A stretch of 64,000 nucleotides of DNA. Source: Gemmatimonadota bacterium. GTDB lineage: Bacteria > Gemmatimonadota > Gemmatimonadetes > Longimicrobiales > Gaopeijiaceae. The position numbers and the translations under genes are program-made. The notes beneath the pieces are model-generated. The model had not been told where the DNA came from. It ran no database searches and saw only the letters and a program-made list of their open reading frames with translations. The stretch's first letter is position 1. Every line of letters starts with the position of its first letter. Of this stretch, positions 1-8,642 are shown in pieces. The DNA is taken from the NCBI GenBank assembly GCA_022827345.1, contig JAJDTB010000015.1, positions 1-64,000 on the forward strand. The letters are read 5' to 3'.

Positions 1-2
1 GG

Positions 3-92
3 ACGCCCTACGAGGTCTTCAAGGCCGGGATCCCGAAGAAGTCCCCGGCCCGGAAGAAGAAGGCCAGAAAGGAGGTCAAGCCAGCAGCGTAG
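3..92 (+). pseudogene. C-terminal end of an IS481/IS3-like transposase (5' part outside the window)
   Basis: The window opens inside a reading frame that ends at a TAG at 90-92 and encodes about 29 residues. It begins TPYEVFKAGIPKK and continues with a Lys/Arg/Ala-rich tail. The phrase TPYEVFKxGI is typical of the extreme C-terminus of rve-type (DDE) transposases of the IS481/IS3 group, where it follows the catalytic core. The catalytic residues lie outside the window, so whether the element is intact cannot be judged. The call rests on one short motif and is moderate at best. Confidence 0.45.
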
Positions 93-316
93 AACTGACC
101 TCGGCGAGGCCGGGTGTCAGGTGAATACCATACTTGTACAGCCTGACGACGCTCGACCCGGAGTTCTTCCCAACCGTGCAGATTTGGGAGTTAGCGTGGT
201 GACATGCGGGACGGTGACAACCTGAACGGGCAGCGGCAGGAACCAAGGGGATCCGTCGCGCCCGTGCCTCCCTTCTTTTAGCCTGAGAATTCTGGGGTCT
301 GAAGGGCCGGCGTCAC

Positions 317-571
317 TCAGACTCGGAAGGGAGATCTGAGCGCATCGTCAACGACCTTCGAGATGGAAGTACACTGCCCGTCTTCCATTAGCTGTTGACA
401 TTCTTCGCAGTGACGCTTCCCACCAGTACCCCACTCGACATCGCCCGAGCGGAAAACCCCCTTGCTGGCATCACACTCGACACAGTCGTGATAGAACGCC
501 TCATCGGGCGAATGCCAGTGTTTCGGTGTCATGACATGCATCTCCTCTATTCTTCGTGGTCCTACCGGCAC
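317..571 (-). CDS. Small hypothetical protein with two CxxC pairs
   Basis: This encodes 84 residues, or 74 if it begins at the internal ATG at 541. Two cysteine pairs, HDCVEC and HCEEC, lie about 25 residues apart and are spaced as in a small zinc-binding knuckle. The start lies 18 bases after the stop of the Fic gene on the same strand, so the two are probably co-transcribed. A short Cys-rich partner beside a Fic enzyme could be an antitoxin or accessory protein, but no family is recognised and that role is only inferred from position. Confidence 0.55.
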   Translation of the reverse strand: MPVGPRRIEEMHVMTPKHWHSPDEAFYHDCVECDASKGVFRSGDVEWGTGGKRHCEECQQLMEDGQCTSISKVVDDALRSPFRV

Positions 572-589
572 CTAGGACCCTGGATCAGT

Positions 590-1813
590 TCAGCCCAGAC
601 GGAACGCCCCCATTAGCTCGATGTTTGCTTGGTAGTCCTCAGTCTTCTTTTGAATGAGATGCCTTTCCGTCAGCCACGCAAGGTCCCGGGAAAGCGTCTT
701 CACCGACCGGTCTTCGTAGTGTTCGGCCAGAGCTTCATTCAGGGCCGTCAGCTTCCATCGTGGGACCGCGACAGGCGGTCCCGGTGTCGTGTTCTGTCGC
801 CCAAGCGCAAGTACGAGGTCTCGTCTCCGCACCATTGACCGTGACGCGCGTTCCCCACGGAAGCCGTCGTGAACAAAGTGCTCCCAAGCCAGCATCGACT
901 GCACCCAAGCCAGATAGACGCAGTGGGTCTGTAGTCCGTCCGCGAACCCCTGCAGCGCGTACGTTAGGAACCCGATGATGTCGCCTTTCCCCGATTTGGC
1001 ACGACTCGCACGGTCAAGCTGCCTGTAGTACTCCTGCCTCGTTAGCGCGTAGTGAGTGGTGGGAAGATGGGATGCGACAGTGGGGAGCTTGGCCCGGGCG
1101 AGCAGCATGTACTCGACCGCCCGCGCCGTCCTTCCGTTGCCGTCCCCAAAAGGGTGGATCCACGCCAAGTAGAGGTGGGCCACGATTGCCTGAAGGATGG
1201 CTTTGGCGACTTGGTTGCTCCTGCGGTCTTCCATGATGGACGGGAAGCGCGCCCAATCTCCCGAATCGCCGTCCAGCCATTGGCAAAGTCGGGCAAGTAG
1301 GTATTGGCAGTCCTCGGCCGGCGCGCCGCGATATCGACCAACACCGACTGTCTGAGTCCTTACTTTCCCTGGGACAATGCCGTCCTCCAAGTGATCCTCC
1401 AGCCCCTCCAGAATGCCTCCGTTCAGTTGACCGATACGCTCGGGGGTGAGGAGAAGTGGATCACCGGCTCGTACCGAGTTCAGAATGGCCGCGTAGCTTC
1501 TGAGAACGTTGTCTGCCTCTCGCTGAAGATGCTCGCGGGAAGGCGGCAACTCCAGGCGGCCCTCAGCGATAGCCCGGACCTCATCTTCGGTCAGTGTGCT
1601 CCCCTCGATGGCTATCGTCGAGTGTGCTCCTCGCGTGACGATCATCAGGTTCATTTTCTGCGACTGCTCTGGCGGTAGCGTCGCTGCGGCCAGCTGTTCG
1701 CAGCGAGCCACTACCTGACCTAGGAGGACCCACAGCCGTGGGGGCGCATCTCGCAGATCAAGCGTGAAGTTGACCCACGGATGGGTCTTCCGGTAGTGAC
1801 GTTCATTGGTCAT
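590..1813 (-). CDS. Fic family protein (probable AMP-transferase) with N-terminal inhibitory motif
   Basis: This 407-residue protein carries the complete Fic signature HPFGDGNGRTAR at residues 220-231, including the catalytic His, the anion-binding GNG and the final Arg. Such enzymes move AMP from ATP onto hydroxyl side chains of target proteins. The N-terminal region contains T66-I-A-I-E70-G71, matching the inhibitory helix rule (S/T)xxxE(G/N) that blocks ATP in class II Fic proteins, so activity is probably self-restrained. The C-terminal 90 residues look like a winged-helix segment. It lies downstream of the helicase-nuclease gene on the same strand and just upstream of a small CxxC protein. 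Target and biological role are unknown. Confidence 0.88.
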   Translation of the reverse strand: MTNERHYRKTHPWVNFTLDLRDAPPRLWVLLGQVVARCEQLAAATLPPEQSQKMNLMIVTRGAHSTIAIEGSTLTEDEVRAIAEGRLELPPSREHLQREADNVLRSYAAILNSVRAGDPLLLTPERIGQLNGGILEGLEDHLEDGIVPGKVRTQTVGVGRYRGAPAEDCQYLLARLCQWLDGDSGDWARFPSIMEDRRSNQVAKAILQAIVAHLYLAWIHPFGDGNGRTARAVEYMLLARAKLPTVASHLPTTHYALTRQEYYRQLDRASRAKSGKGDIIGFLTYALQGFADGLQTHCVYLAWVQSMLAWEHFVHDGFRGERASRSMVRRRDLVLALGRQNTTPGPPVAVPRWKLTALNEALAEHYEDRSVKTLSRDLAWLTERHLIQKKTEDYQANIELMGAFRLG

Positions 1814-1836
1814 GGGCTAATGGGTGTCTCCTATTA

Positions 1837-1870
1837 TGTCTGTCATGTTGGTCATTTGTCTGTCTGACAA
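1837..1870 (-). promoter_or_regulatory. Operator-like repeats upstream of the Fic gene
   Basis: Two copies of TGTCTGTC (1837-1844 and 1857-1864) sit 20 bases apart, about two helical turns. The second overlaps an inverted repeat TTGTC-N5-GACAA (1856-1870). They lie 24-57 bases upstream of the Fic start. On the minus strand a CATAAT-like -10 falls at 1833-1838, but a matching -35 at normal spacing was not found. Autoregulation is an inference. Confidence 0.3.
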
Positions 1871-1920
1871 TATGGCCATGAGTATGTCCAGCGTACCGTT
1901 GCGTGTCAAGTGGATCCCAG

Positions 1921-1986
1921 TCAGACCGCTGAGTCAGTGAGAACTCGTGGGTAGACGACCGCCTTGTCGCCCACCTGGTAGACAGA
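1921..1986 (-). pseudogene. Possible remnant of a CarD/CdnL-type N-terminus
   Basis: A short minus-strand frame reads SVYQVGDKAVVYPR and stops eight residues later. CarD/CdnL transcription factors characteristically begin with an xFxVGDxVVYPxHGVG strand-turn, and this fragment matches through VVYP before diverging. There is no start codon with a ribosome site and no downstream continuation. If real it is a gene fossil; the match is only about a dozen residues and may be chance. Confidence 0.22.
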
Positions 1987-2262
1987 CAGGCTCCGGCCGG
2001 CGAGGCCGTGATCGCGACGGTGCCGGGAACGACGCCGCCTCCTGTGTGGTGTCGTCCAGGCCGCCTATGTCGATCACCGTCAGTTTCGAGACGGGGCTAG
2101 GCGAAGCGGCTGCTGCGGTCGAGGACGGTCTGGGCATTCCGATGCTCCTAGTCATGGACCGATGCAAAACGGGGGCTTTCAAGGCCACGGTCTCGCCGAG
2201 GCAAGAAACCAGTGCCGACTGACTCCGGTCGGAAACGTGCTATCGTGCTCGAATACGCAGGG

Positions 2263-4782
2263 TCAGAGCTGAGAAATGGGAGCCAACTCGAGCCGTCTTT
2301 CGATCTCGCCCCACCCGAGGCCGTGTTCTTCAATCGCAGCTTCGATCTCTGACGACCTGAATAGCGTCAGGGGATGTGCCAGCGCGCGCTTGTAGACTGT
2401 CACGAGCACCTGCGCGAGTGTGGCTAGCTCCGCGACCGCGGCCACCCATAGATCATCCGGTGGACTTGCGTTACGCGTGCAGCCACGTCGCGGGCCCACA
2501 AAGATGCGAACCTGCTCCGCCGCGGGGAATCGGTTGGTCGTCCACTGGATATGCTGATGGAATCGACCGATATCATCACGGTTGTATTCGCTGTCCATTC
2601 CCTTCTTAGTCTTGAGTTCGAAAACAAACGCACGATCCTCCGAAGGAGTTAGCCATAGAACATCGGGCCCTTCATCGCCATCATCGTCCGGCCGGGTGGC
2701 ATCGAATGCCAGGGCAGCTCCGACACGCCGTACGGACTCCTCATGCTGTGCCGCTGTCGCACTTCCACTGCTGAGTACTGCCCCAGCTTGCTGCAATTCG
2801 TCGATTATCCCCTCACCACGACGGACGAGCAAGTCTGCCATCGCGTTCGCCTGCGCAGTCGTCTCGATCTGATCTTCAATCGGCTTACTACCCTTTCGGT
2901 GTGGTAGCCGCCCTAGTTCTCCACTCAACTGCCCGGCCTTGTGGTAGACAGACTCTGCATCCTCTACACGACCTGCAATCGCTAACGTGTGCGCCTGCCA
3001 GTGCATATACCACGCCCCCAGCCGCGGGTCCTCGTCAAAGGCCAGGTTCAGGTGTCGATCCAGCATCCTCGCCGCGTCCTTGTGCCGTCCGTCCCACACC
3101 ATCTCGAGAAACCGCCGTTCGACTGTCGGCAACCGTGATTCAGTCGGTGGTCTATCAGACTGCTGGTCGTCCGCCTCGGCCTCACTGCCGGTGCCTCCCC
3201 TACGCATGTACTGACCATACAAGTCCAGCCAATCAGGTTCGCGATCTAGACACTTGGGGAGTAGTTCACAAGCCGGAAACTCAGCTTCGTTGTCGCGAAG
3301 CATCAATGCCAGTTCCAGTTGCTTCCGGAGGTGAGACGGGAGCAGAGCGAGATGTCCGGGGGTCAGAACCCATCTGACTAATTGTTGCCCTAGTATGAGG
3401 ACGATCCCATAGTCAGCCATGCCACGGCTAATCCGGCCCACCATCTGAACGAGTCGTGAGGCAATGACAGAATCGAAAGCACGACCGATCTGCAAGTGAA
3501 ACCTAAAAAAACGCTCCAACAACGTCGCACCGACTGGAAGACCATACACCACGAGGACTCGACAGTCATCGCCCGGTAGGTCCACGCCATCATATCGAGC
3601 CACAAAGACCAACTTCTCATCCGAGGACGCTGCAAACTGTTGTATTCGCGCATGGCCTTCCTCCGAGCGAAACACAGCCGCAATATCGGTCCATCGATCA
3701 ACGGCTTCCCCGTGGGGCACCATGATCAATGCCTTTCGTTCATCTACCAGCCGCTTGGCCCACACGACGGCGTCGTCATCCGTACACTCTTGCCGCGCGA
3801 TGAGGATCATACGCTCCGTCTCGCCAGCGCGCCCGCCGGGCTCGATTATCCTTTTCGGGTATCTTCCAAACGTCCGGCAGAACTCATCATCGCCCGGTAA
3901 TGTCGCAGAAAGATAGAGTCGTCGGACGTCGTCCTGGAATGGTCGTAGATCATGTACCGGCGGAAGGAAAGGGGTGATCTCGATCCGCCGAGCATGGAGA
4001 AGGATGGCACAATCCCTTATATGTGACCGTAGGTGTTGCCACGCGAACTTCGTCTGGCGCGTCTCGGGAACACCGTGATTCCGTAGCAAGGCTACAAGCG
4101 TATCCGTTAGAGACACGGAGACAAAAGTCGGAACAAAAAGAACTGTGGAGGTATCACGTGTGTCCACCACTTCATCGAAAATCGTTCCCCGTCCCATACG
4201 ATGGAATCGTTCGCGCGTGAGTTCGGTGATCTCGTGGTACAGGTCGCGAAAGCGATTACGGTCAATGCATATCGTGAACTGATCACGTATGGTCGCGTGG
4301 GCAGTATGGGCATCGTCAAAGACCGCGCCTACAAGGTCCTCGCGTTGAAAGACACTTTTGCCGTTAAAGACTGCCTGGTAGTTTGTGAGTGCCGGTCCAG
4401 ATCCTCTATGGTACGCGTCCCCTGTCCATTGTCCATTGTAGTAGGTCGATGTCTCAATCCCGTACTCTTCTGCCTTGGACTTAGTCTGCTCTAGTAATTG
4501 GTTATTCGCGCAAATATACAGTACCTTGCCACGAGTCTCGTTAACGATCGACTGCGCCGCAATCAACCCAATTAGTGTCTTTCCCGCACCAGTGTTGAGT
4601 TTGAACAGGATGTCGGTGTCATTGCGTGCTGCATGCCACTCACGAAGCGCGTCAGCTTGCGGACGCCAGATCTCCTGAACGACCTCGCTCCGAAGCGTCA
4701 GGGACTCAAAGAGCTCAAGAGGGCGGATCGGTCCTCGTAGTTCACGATGACGGTGTAGCAAGTCCGTTAGTCGAGGCATCAT
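2263..4782 (-). CDS. SF2 helicase with predicted C-terminal PD-(D/E)xK nuclease domain
   Basis: This 839-residue protein has an N-terminal superfamily 2 ATPase: Walker A NTGAGKT at residues 63-69, a DDAH box at 156-159, SATL at 292-295 and the arginine-finger motif QMVGRISR at 446-453. Residues about 555-625 form helix-pair (TPR-like) segments. Near the C-terminus, G705-P-D707 followed by F721-E-L-K724 reproduces the D...ExK layout of restriction-type nucleases (PD-(D/E)xK). A helicase joined to such a nuclease is a common design for anti-phage or DNA-processing proteins. ATG-ATG at the start is preceded by AGGTGAGG; the second ATG (4779) has the better spacing. The same-strand Fic and CxxC genes suggest a joint module. 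No named defence family is recognised. Confidence 0.8.
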   Translation of the reverse strand: MMPRLTDLLHRHRELRGPIRPLELFESLTLRSEVVQEIWRPQADALREWHAARNDTDILFKLNTGAGKTLIGLIAAQSIVNETRGKVLYICANNQLLEQTKSKAEEYGIETSTYYNGQWTGDAYHRGSGPALTNYQAVFNGKSVFQREDLVGAVFDDAHTAHATIRDQFTICIDRNRFRDLYHEITELTRERFHRMGRGTIFDEVVDTRDTSTVLFVPTFVSVSLTDTLVALLRNHGVPETRQTKFAWQHLRSHIRDCAILLHARRIEITPFLPPVHDLRPFQDDVRRLYLSATLPGDDEFCRTFGRYPKRIIEPGGRAGETERMILIARQECTDDDAVVWAKRLVDERKALIMVPHGEAVDRWTDIAAVFRSEEGHARIQQFAASSDEKLVFVARYDGVDLPGDDCRVLVVYGLPVGATLLERFFRFHLQIGRAFDSVIASRLVQMVGRISRGMADYGIVLILGQQLVRWVLTPGHLALLPSHLRKQLELALMLRDNEAEFPACELLPKCLDREPDWLDLYGQYMRRGGTGSEAEADDQQSDRPPTESRLPTVERRFLEMVWDGRHKDAARMLDRHLNLAFDEDPRLGAWYMHWQAHTLAIAGRVEDAESVYHKAGQLSGELGRLPHRKGSKPIEDQIETTAQANAMADLLVRRGEGIIDELQQAGAVLSSGSATAAQHEESVRRVGAALAFDATRPDDDGDEGPDVLWLTPSEDRAFVFELKTKKGMDSEYNRDDIGRFHQHIQWTTNRFPAAEQVRIFVGPRRGCTRNASPPDDLWVAAVAELATLAQVLVTVYKRALAHPLTLFRSSEIEAAIEEHGLGWGEIERRLELAPISQL

Positions 4783-4980
4783 TCCTCACCTTGCTGAGTG
4801 TTCCGGAACAGTGGAGCGCAGGCACCGGAGCGGCGTCTACGCCGAGCCAAAGGCCGTTAGGCCCACATTCTGAGTCTATCCAGTGTGACCGCCGTCACCG
4901 ACCGCGTCGGTTATCACGCGCGGGTCCACCTCAATCTCTCTCATCCCACACCGACGACCTTGCCGCGCACTTCCACCCCC

Positions 4981-7900
4981 TCACGACACCACCCTCACCC
5001 TCACCACATCCGGCACAACCTCCCCCACCCCCAACCCCCTCAACACCGCATTCACCTCCTCCAGCTCCTCCCCCCACACCCCCTCCAACTCACCCAGCAA
5101 CCCCTCCAGCCGCTCCACCATGATCTCGAACACCGCGTACATCCCGCTCCCCGGCCGCCCATCCCCCCGCTCCGACATCGACAGCAGGTTCGCCAACCGA
5201 TTATTCACCTTGATCGGAAAGTTCAGCGGGTCCTGGTTCGACCGGTTTCGCACCTGGTAGATATCCGCCTCCACCGCCGAAGCCGCCGTCCGTAGCCGCT
5301 CCGCCGCCGCGATCAGCGTTTCATCATCGCCAGCCGCCTCGAGCCGCTCGTCCAGCTGCGCCTTCACGTCCCGGATCGCGATCACCGCCGAGTTCGCCGC
5401 GTCCACCTGGTCCCGGATCCGCATCCCGAACTCGTACTGGGCGACCAGATCCTCGTCGGTCACGTCGGTGATCCACGGGTTGCGCCGCACCTCGACCTGG
5501 GCTTCCTGGACCCGGCCGTCCACGGTCAGGCGCACCGCGTACGTCCCCGGGGGCACCGCGGGCGACATCGTGCGCACGCCCCACAGGATCATGCCGGGGA
5601 ACGACGCCGCCGGATCCGTGCGCAGATCCCACCGCAGACGGTTCAGCCCGATGTCCAGCGGCAGCGCCGGTCCGGCCCACCGGTCCCGCTCCTCGCCCTC
5701 TACCGCAGGCGTGAACGTCCTCACCACGTCGCCGGTCGCGTCCATGATTTCCAGCGTGGCATCCGTCGCACTCTGAACCTCCTCCCCCAACCACCACGAC
5801 AGCACGACACCGCTGGCCGACCGGTACGCGGCGGCGGGATCGAACAGGTGCATCGCGCGCTCGGTGATTCCCGGCTGGGCCTGGCGGAGCGGCGCGATGT
5901 TGTCGAGCACCCAGAAGCCGCGGCCGTGGCTCGCCATCGCCAGCTCGTCGTGCTCGGGGATCACGTCGGTGATGGGGATGTCGGGAAGGTCGGGGTTGAG
6001 CTCCGTCCACGACTCGCCGTCGTCGTAGGAGATGTAGACGCCGTGGTTGGTGCCGGCGTAGAGCAGCCCGGCGCGGTTCGGGTCCTCGCGGATCGAGTTG
6101 ACGTAGGCGTCGTCCCTGATCCCGGCCGTGATCCGGGTCCAGGTGGCGCCGTAGTCGTCCGTTTTCCAGATGTGTGGTCTGAAGTCGTCGAGGAGCGCGC
6201 GGCGAGCCGACACGTAAGCTGCGGCGTCGTTGAAGGACGAGGCGTCGATCAGGCTGACGCGTCCGAAGTCGGGCATGTCGGGTGGCGTCACATTGGCCCA
6301 GTTGGCCCCGCCGTCACGAGTCACGTGCACGAGCCCGTCGTCGGATCCGGTCCAGATGATGTCGGTGTCGCGCTTCCCCGGCCCCACCGCGAAGATGGTC
6401 GCGTAGACCTCGGGGCCGTTCATGTCGCCGGTGATGGGACCGCCGGAGTGGCCGAGCGTCATGGGGTCGGCGCGGGTCAGGTCGGGGCTCAGCGCGTCCC
6501 AGTTGGTGCCGCCGTCGGTGGTGCGCCAGAGCCGGTTGGACGAGGCGTACAGGATTTGCGGATCGACCGGCGAGAAAATGATCGGAAAGGTCCACTGCCA
6601 GCGCTCGACCATGTCGCTCGCGGGCTCGCCGGAGTAGAACCACGGGTAGGGGTTGACCTCGCGCGAGGTGCCCAGGCGGCGGTTGAACTTGTCGATGTAG
6701 CGGCCGTTGTTGGTGCCCGAGAAGAAGACGTCGAGGTCCGTCGGATCGGGTGCGATGTAGCCGGGCTCTCCGCCGCCGGCGCGGTAGTGCACGTCCATCG
6801 AGCCCGCGGTGATGGCGGGCGCGCGGGCGGCGGCGTCTGCGTCGGCGGCTTCCGTCTCGTCGGCGGCGGCCGCGGCGTCGGCCAGCGCCTGTTCGAAGCG
6901 GGCGGCGTTCCAGTCGGACGGCAGGCAGAGCGTGCTGTTGTCCTGCTGCGAGCCGCAGATGTGCCAGGGGATGTGGTGGGTCGTGACGCCGTGGTAGAAC
7001 TGCGCGGTCGAAAACTCCTGGTCGGTCCACTGGCTGCCGGTGGTGAAGCTGACCGCGCCGCCGCCGTCGTTGGCGACCACGACGTGCGCGGGGTCGTCGG
7101 GATCGATCCAGAAGTCGTGGAAGTCGCCGTGGGTGCCGTTGTTGATGACTTCGTACGTGGCGCCGCCGTCGGTCGAGCGGAAGAACGACGTGTTCTGCAC
7201 GTAGACGACGTCCTCGTCGTGATGGTCGGCGTACACGTGCGTGTAGTAGAACGCGCGCTGCCGGATCCGCCGCTCGTCGTTGATGAGCTCCCAGGTGTCG
7301 CCGCCGTCGTCTGAGCGGAAGAGGCCGCCGTCGTCGTGCTCGAAGAGGGCGTACACGCGATTGGAGTTGGCGGTGGAGACCGCCAGGCCGATCTTGCCGA
7401 CGACGCCTTCCGCCGGCATGCCGGGGTTGCGGGTCATCTCGGTCCACGTGTCCCCGCCGTCGACCGATTTGAACATGCCGCTGCCCGGCCCGCCGGACGA
7501 CATCGTGTACTCCTTGCGGAAGGCCTCCCAGAGCGCCGCGTAGATGATGTCGGGGTTGTTGCGGTCGATCGCGATGTCGATCGCGCCGGTGCGCACGTCG
7601 CGGAAGAGGATGCGCTCCCAGGTGTCGCCCCCGTCGGTGGACTTGAAGACGCCGCGCTCCTCGCTCGGCGCGCCGTACTTGCCGAACGACGCGACGTAGA
7701 CGATGTCGGGGTCGGTGGGGTGGATGCGGATCGTGGAGATGCCGTGGGATTCGCTGAAGCCGATGTGCTCCCAGGTGTCGCCCGCGTCGCGGCTGCGGTA
7801 GACGCCGTCGCCCGGCAGGATGTTGCCGCGGATGCAGGTTTCGCCCGTGCCGATGAAGACGAGGTCGGGGTCGGTTTCGGCGACGGCGACCGCGCCCACC

Positions 7901-8181
7901 GAGGCGGAGTTGATCTGGAAGTCCGTGACGGGGAACCAGTCGTCGCCGCCGTTGATGGTCTTCCAGAGGCCGCCGCCGGTGGCGCCGAAGTAGGCTTCCT
8001 GGGGGCGGCCGACGACGCCGCTGGTGGCGATGGAGCGGCCGCCGCGGTCGGGGCCGAGGTTGCGCCACGAGAAGCCGTCGAGGAGGGCGGGGTCGAGGGT
8101 GGGTTGCTGGGCGTGGAGGGCCTGGGCGCCGGTCAGAAGGGTCGCGCCAAAAACGACCGACATGACTGAAGAGCGTTTCAC
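4981..8181 (-). CDS. Secreted Asp-box (VPS10/sortilin-like) propeller protein, copy 1
   Basis: This 1066-residue protein starts with GTG at 8179-8181 and a signal peptide (residues 1-24, ending ALHAQ). At least ten Asp-box turns of the form S/TxDxGxxW are spread over the first two thirds (for example STDGGDTWER, SVDGGDTWTE, TDDYGATWTR), as in BNR/sortilin-type beta-propellers. The last 250 residues form a separate beta-rich and helical tail. Related proteins are often annotated as glycosyl hydrolases, but no catalytic residue set is visible, so a binding or scaffolding role at the cell surface is as likely. A paralogue with the same architecture lies at 33014-36259. An Ala/Asp/Glu-rich insert near residues 430-460 is a low-complexity linker. 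Neighbours give no functional clue. Confidence 0.85.
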   Translation of the reverse strand: MKRSSVMSVVFGATLLTGAQALHAQQPTLDPALLDGFSWRNLGPDRGGRSIATSGVVGRPQEAYFGATGGGLWKTINGGDDWFPVTDFQINSASVGAVAVAETDPDLVFIGTGETCIRGNILPGDGVYRSRDAGDTWEHIGFSESHGISTIRIHPTDPDIVYVASFGKYGAPSEERGVFKSTDGGDTWERILFRDVRTGAIDIAIDRNNPDIIYAALWEAFRKEYTMSSGGPGSGMFKSVDGGDTWTEMTRNPGMPAEGVVGKIGLAVSTANSNRVYALFEHDDGGLFRSDDGGDTWELINDERRIRQRAFYYTHVYADHHDEDVVYVQNTSFFRSTDGGATYEVINNGTHGDFHDFWIDPDDPAHVVVANDGGGAVSFTTGSQWTDQEFSTAQFYHGVTTHHIPWHICGSQQDNSTLCLPSDWNAARFEQALADAAAAADETEAADADAAARAPAITAGSMDVHYRAGGGEPGYIAPDPTDLDVFFSGTNNGRYIDKFNRRLGTSREVNPYPWFYSGEPASDMVERWQWTFPIIFSPVDPQILYASSNRLWRTTDGGTNWDALSPDLTRADPMTLGHSGGPITGDMNGPEVYATIFAVGPGKRDTDIIWTGSDDGLVHVTRDGGANWANVTPPDMPDFGRVSLIDASSFNDAAAYVSARRALLDDFRPHIWKTDDYGATWTRITAGIRDDAYVNSIREDPNRAGLLYAGTNHGVYISYDDGESWTELNPDLPDIPITDVIPEHDELAMASHGRGFWVLDNIAPLRQAQPGITERAMHLFDPAAAYRSASGVVLSWWLGEEVQSATDATLEIMDATGDVVRTFTPAVEGEERDRWAGPALPLDIGLNRLRWDLRTDPAASFPGMILWGVRTMSPAVPPGTYAVRLTVDGRVQEAQVEVRRNPWITDVTDEDLVAQYEFGMRIRDQVDAANSAVIAIRDVKAQLDERLEAAGDDETLIAAAERLRTAASAVEADIYQVRNRSNQDPLNFPIKVNNRLANLLSMSERGDGRPGSGMYAVFEIMVERLEGLLGELEGVWGEELEEVNAVLRGLGVGEVVPDVVRVRVVS

Positions 8182-8369
8182 GGTGGCGAATCCTGTGCGT
8201 GTGGACGTTGAATCAGCGGGGTCAAGCTATTGGTGGGGCGGAGGGGGGGACAAGCGAGACGGGTAACGCGATGATGGAATGCTGATAGCCGTGGCCTGCC
8301 GTGCGGGTCGTGACTTCCCATATTGTGTTCTGAATTCAGCAGTGCCCGAGCGTAGCATGGAGGAGAGCC

Positions 8370-8642
8370 ATGATCCGCCCAACAGATGTTGCCGCCTTGG
8401 AGGATTACCGGATCTGGATTCGGTATTCGGACGGGTCAGCCGGAGAGGTCGACTTGGCTCACCTCGCCGGACGTGGCGTATTTGCGGCCTGGAATGATCC
8501 CCAGTGCTTCAAGGAAGTATGCTTGGGACCTGCTGGAGCAGTCGCCTGGGGTAAGGACATCGAACTGTGTCCGGACGCCCTGTACATGGAACTGACCGGA
8601 GGCACACCCTCGAGACTCGCGACCTGGCAACCAAGCCGATAA
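8370..8642 (+). CDS. DUF2442 domain protein
   Basis: This 90-residue protein matches the DUF2442 pattern: an N-terminal strand-turn ending in YSDGSAGEVDL, the central phrase GVFAAWNDPQCFKEV, and a C-terminal WGKDIELCPDALY. DUF2442 proteins commonly sit in small two-gene loci of toxin-antitoxin type. A Shine-Dalgarno-like GGAGGAGAG ends a few bases before the ATG. The following HTH-DUF433 gene begins inside this gene, so the two are probably translationally coupled. The biochemical role of DUF2442 is unknown. Confidence 0.82.
   Translation: MIRPTDVAALEDYRIWIRYSDGSAGEVDLAHLAGRGVFAAWNDPQCFKEVCLGPAGAVAWGKDIELCPDALYMELTGGTPSRLATWQPSR

Larger units (their letters stand above)
1814..2262. other. 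Gene-free stretch between Fic and helicase genes
   Basis: The 449 bases between the Fic start and the helicase stop hold no convincing gene. The part next to Fic is AT-richer and carries the repeats at 1837-1870. The middle holds a short CarD-like fragment on the minus strand. The remaining short frames on both strands have no recognisable features. Confidence 0.5.
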
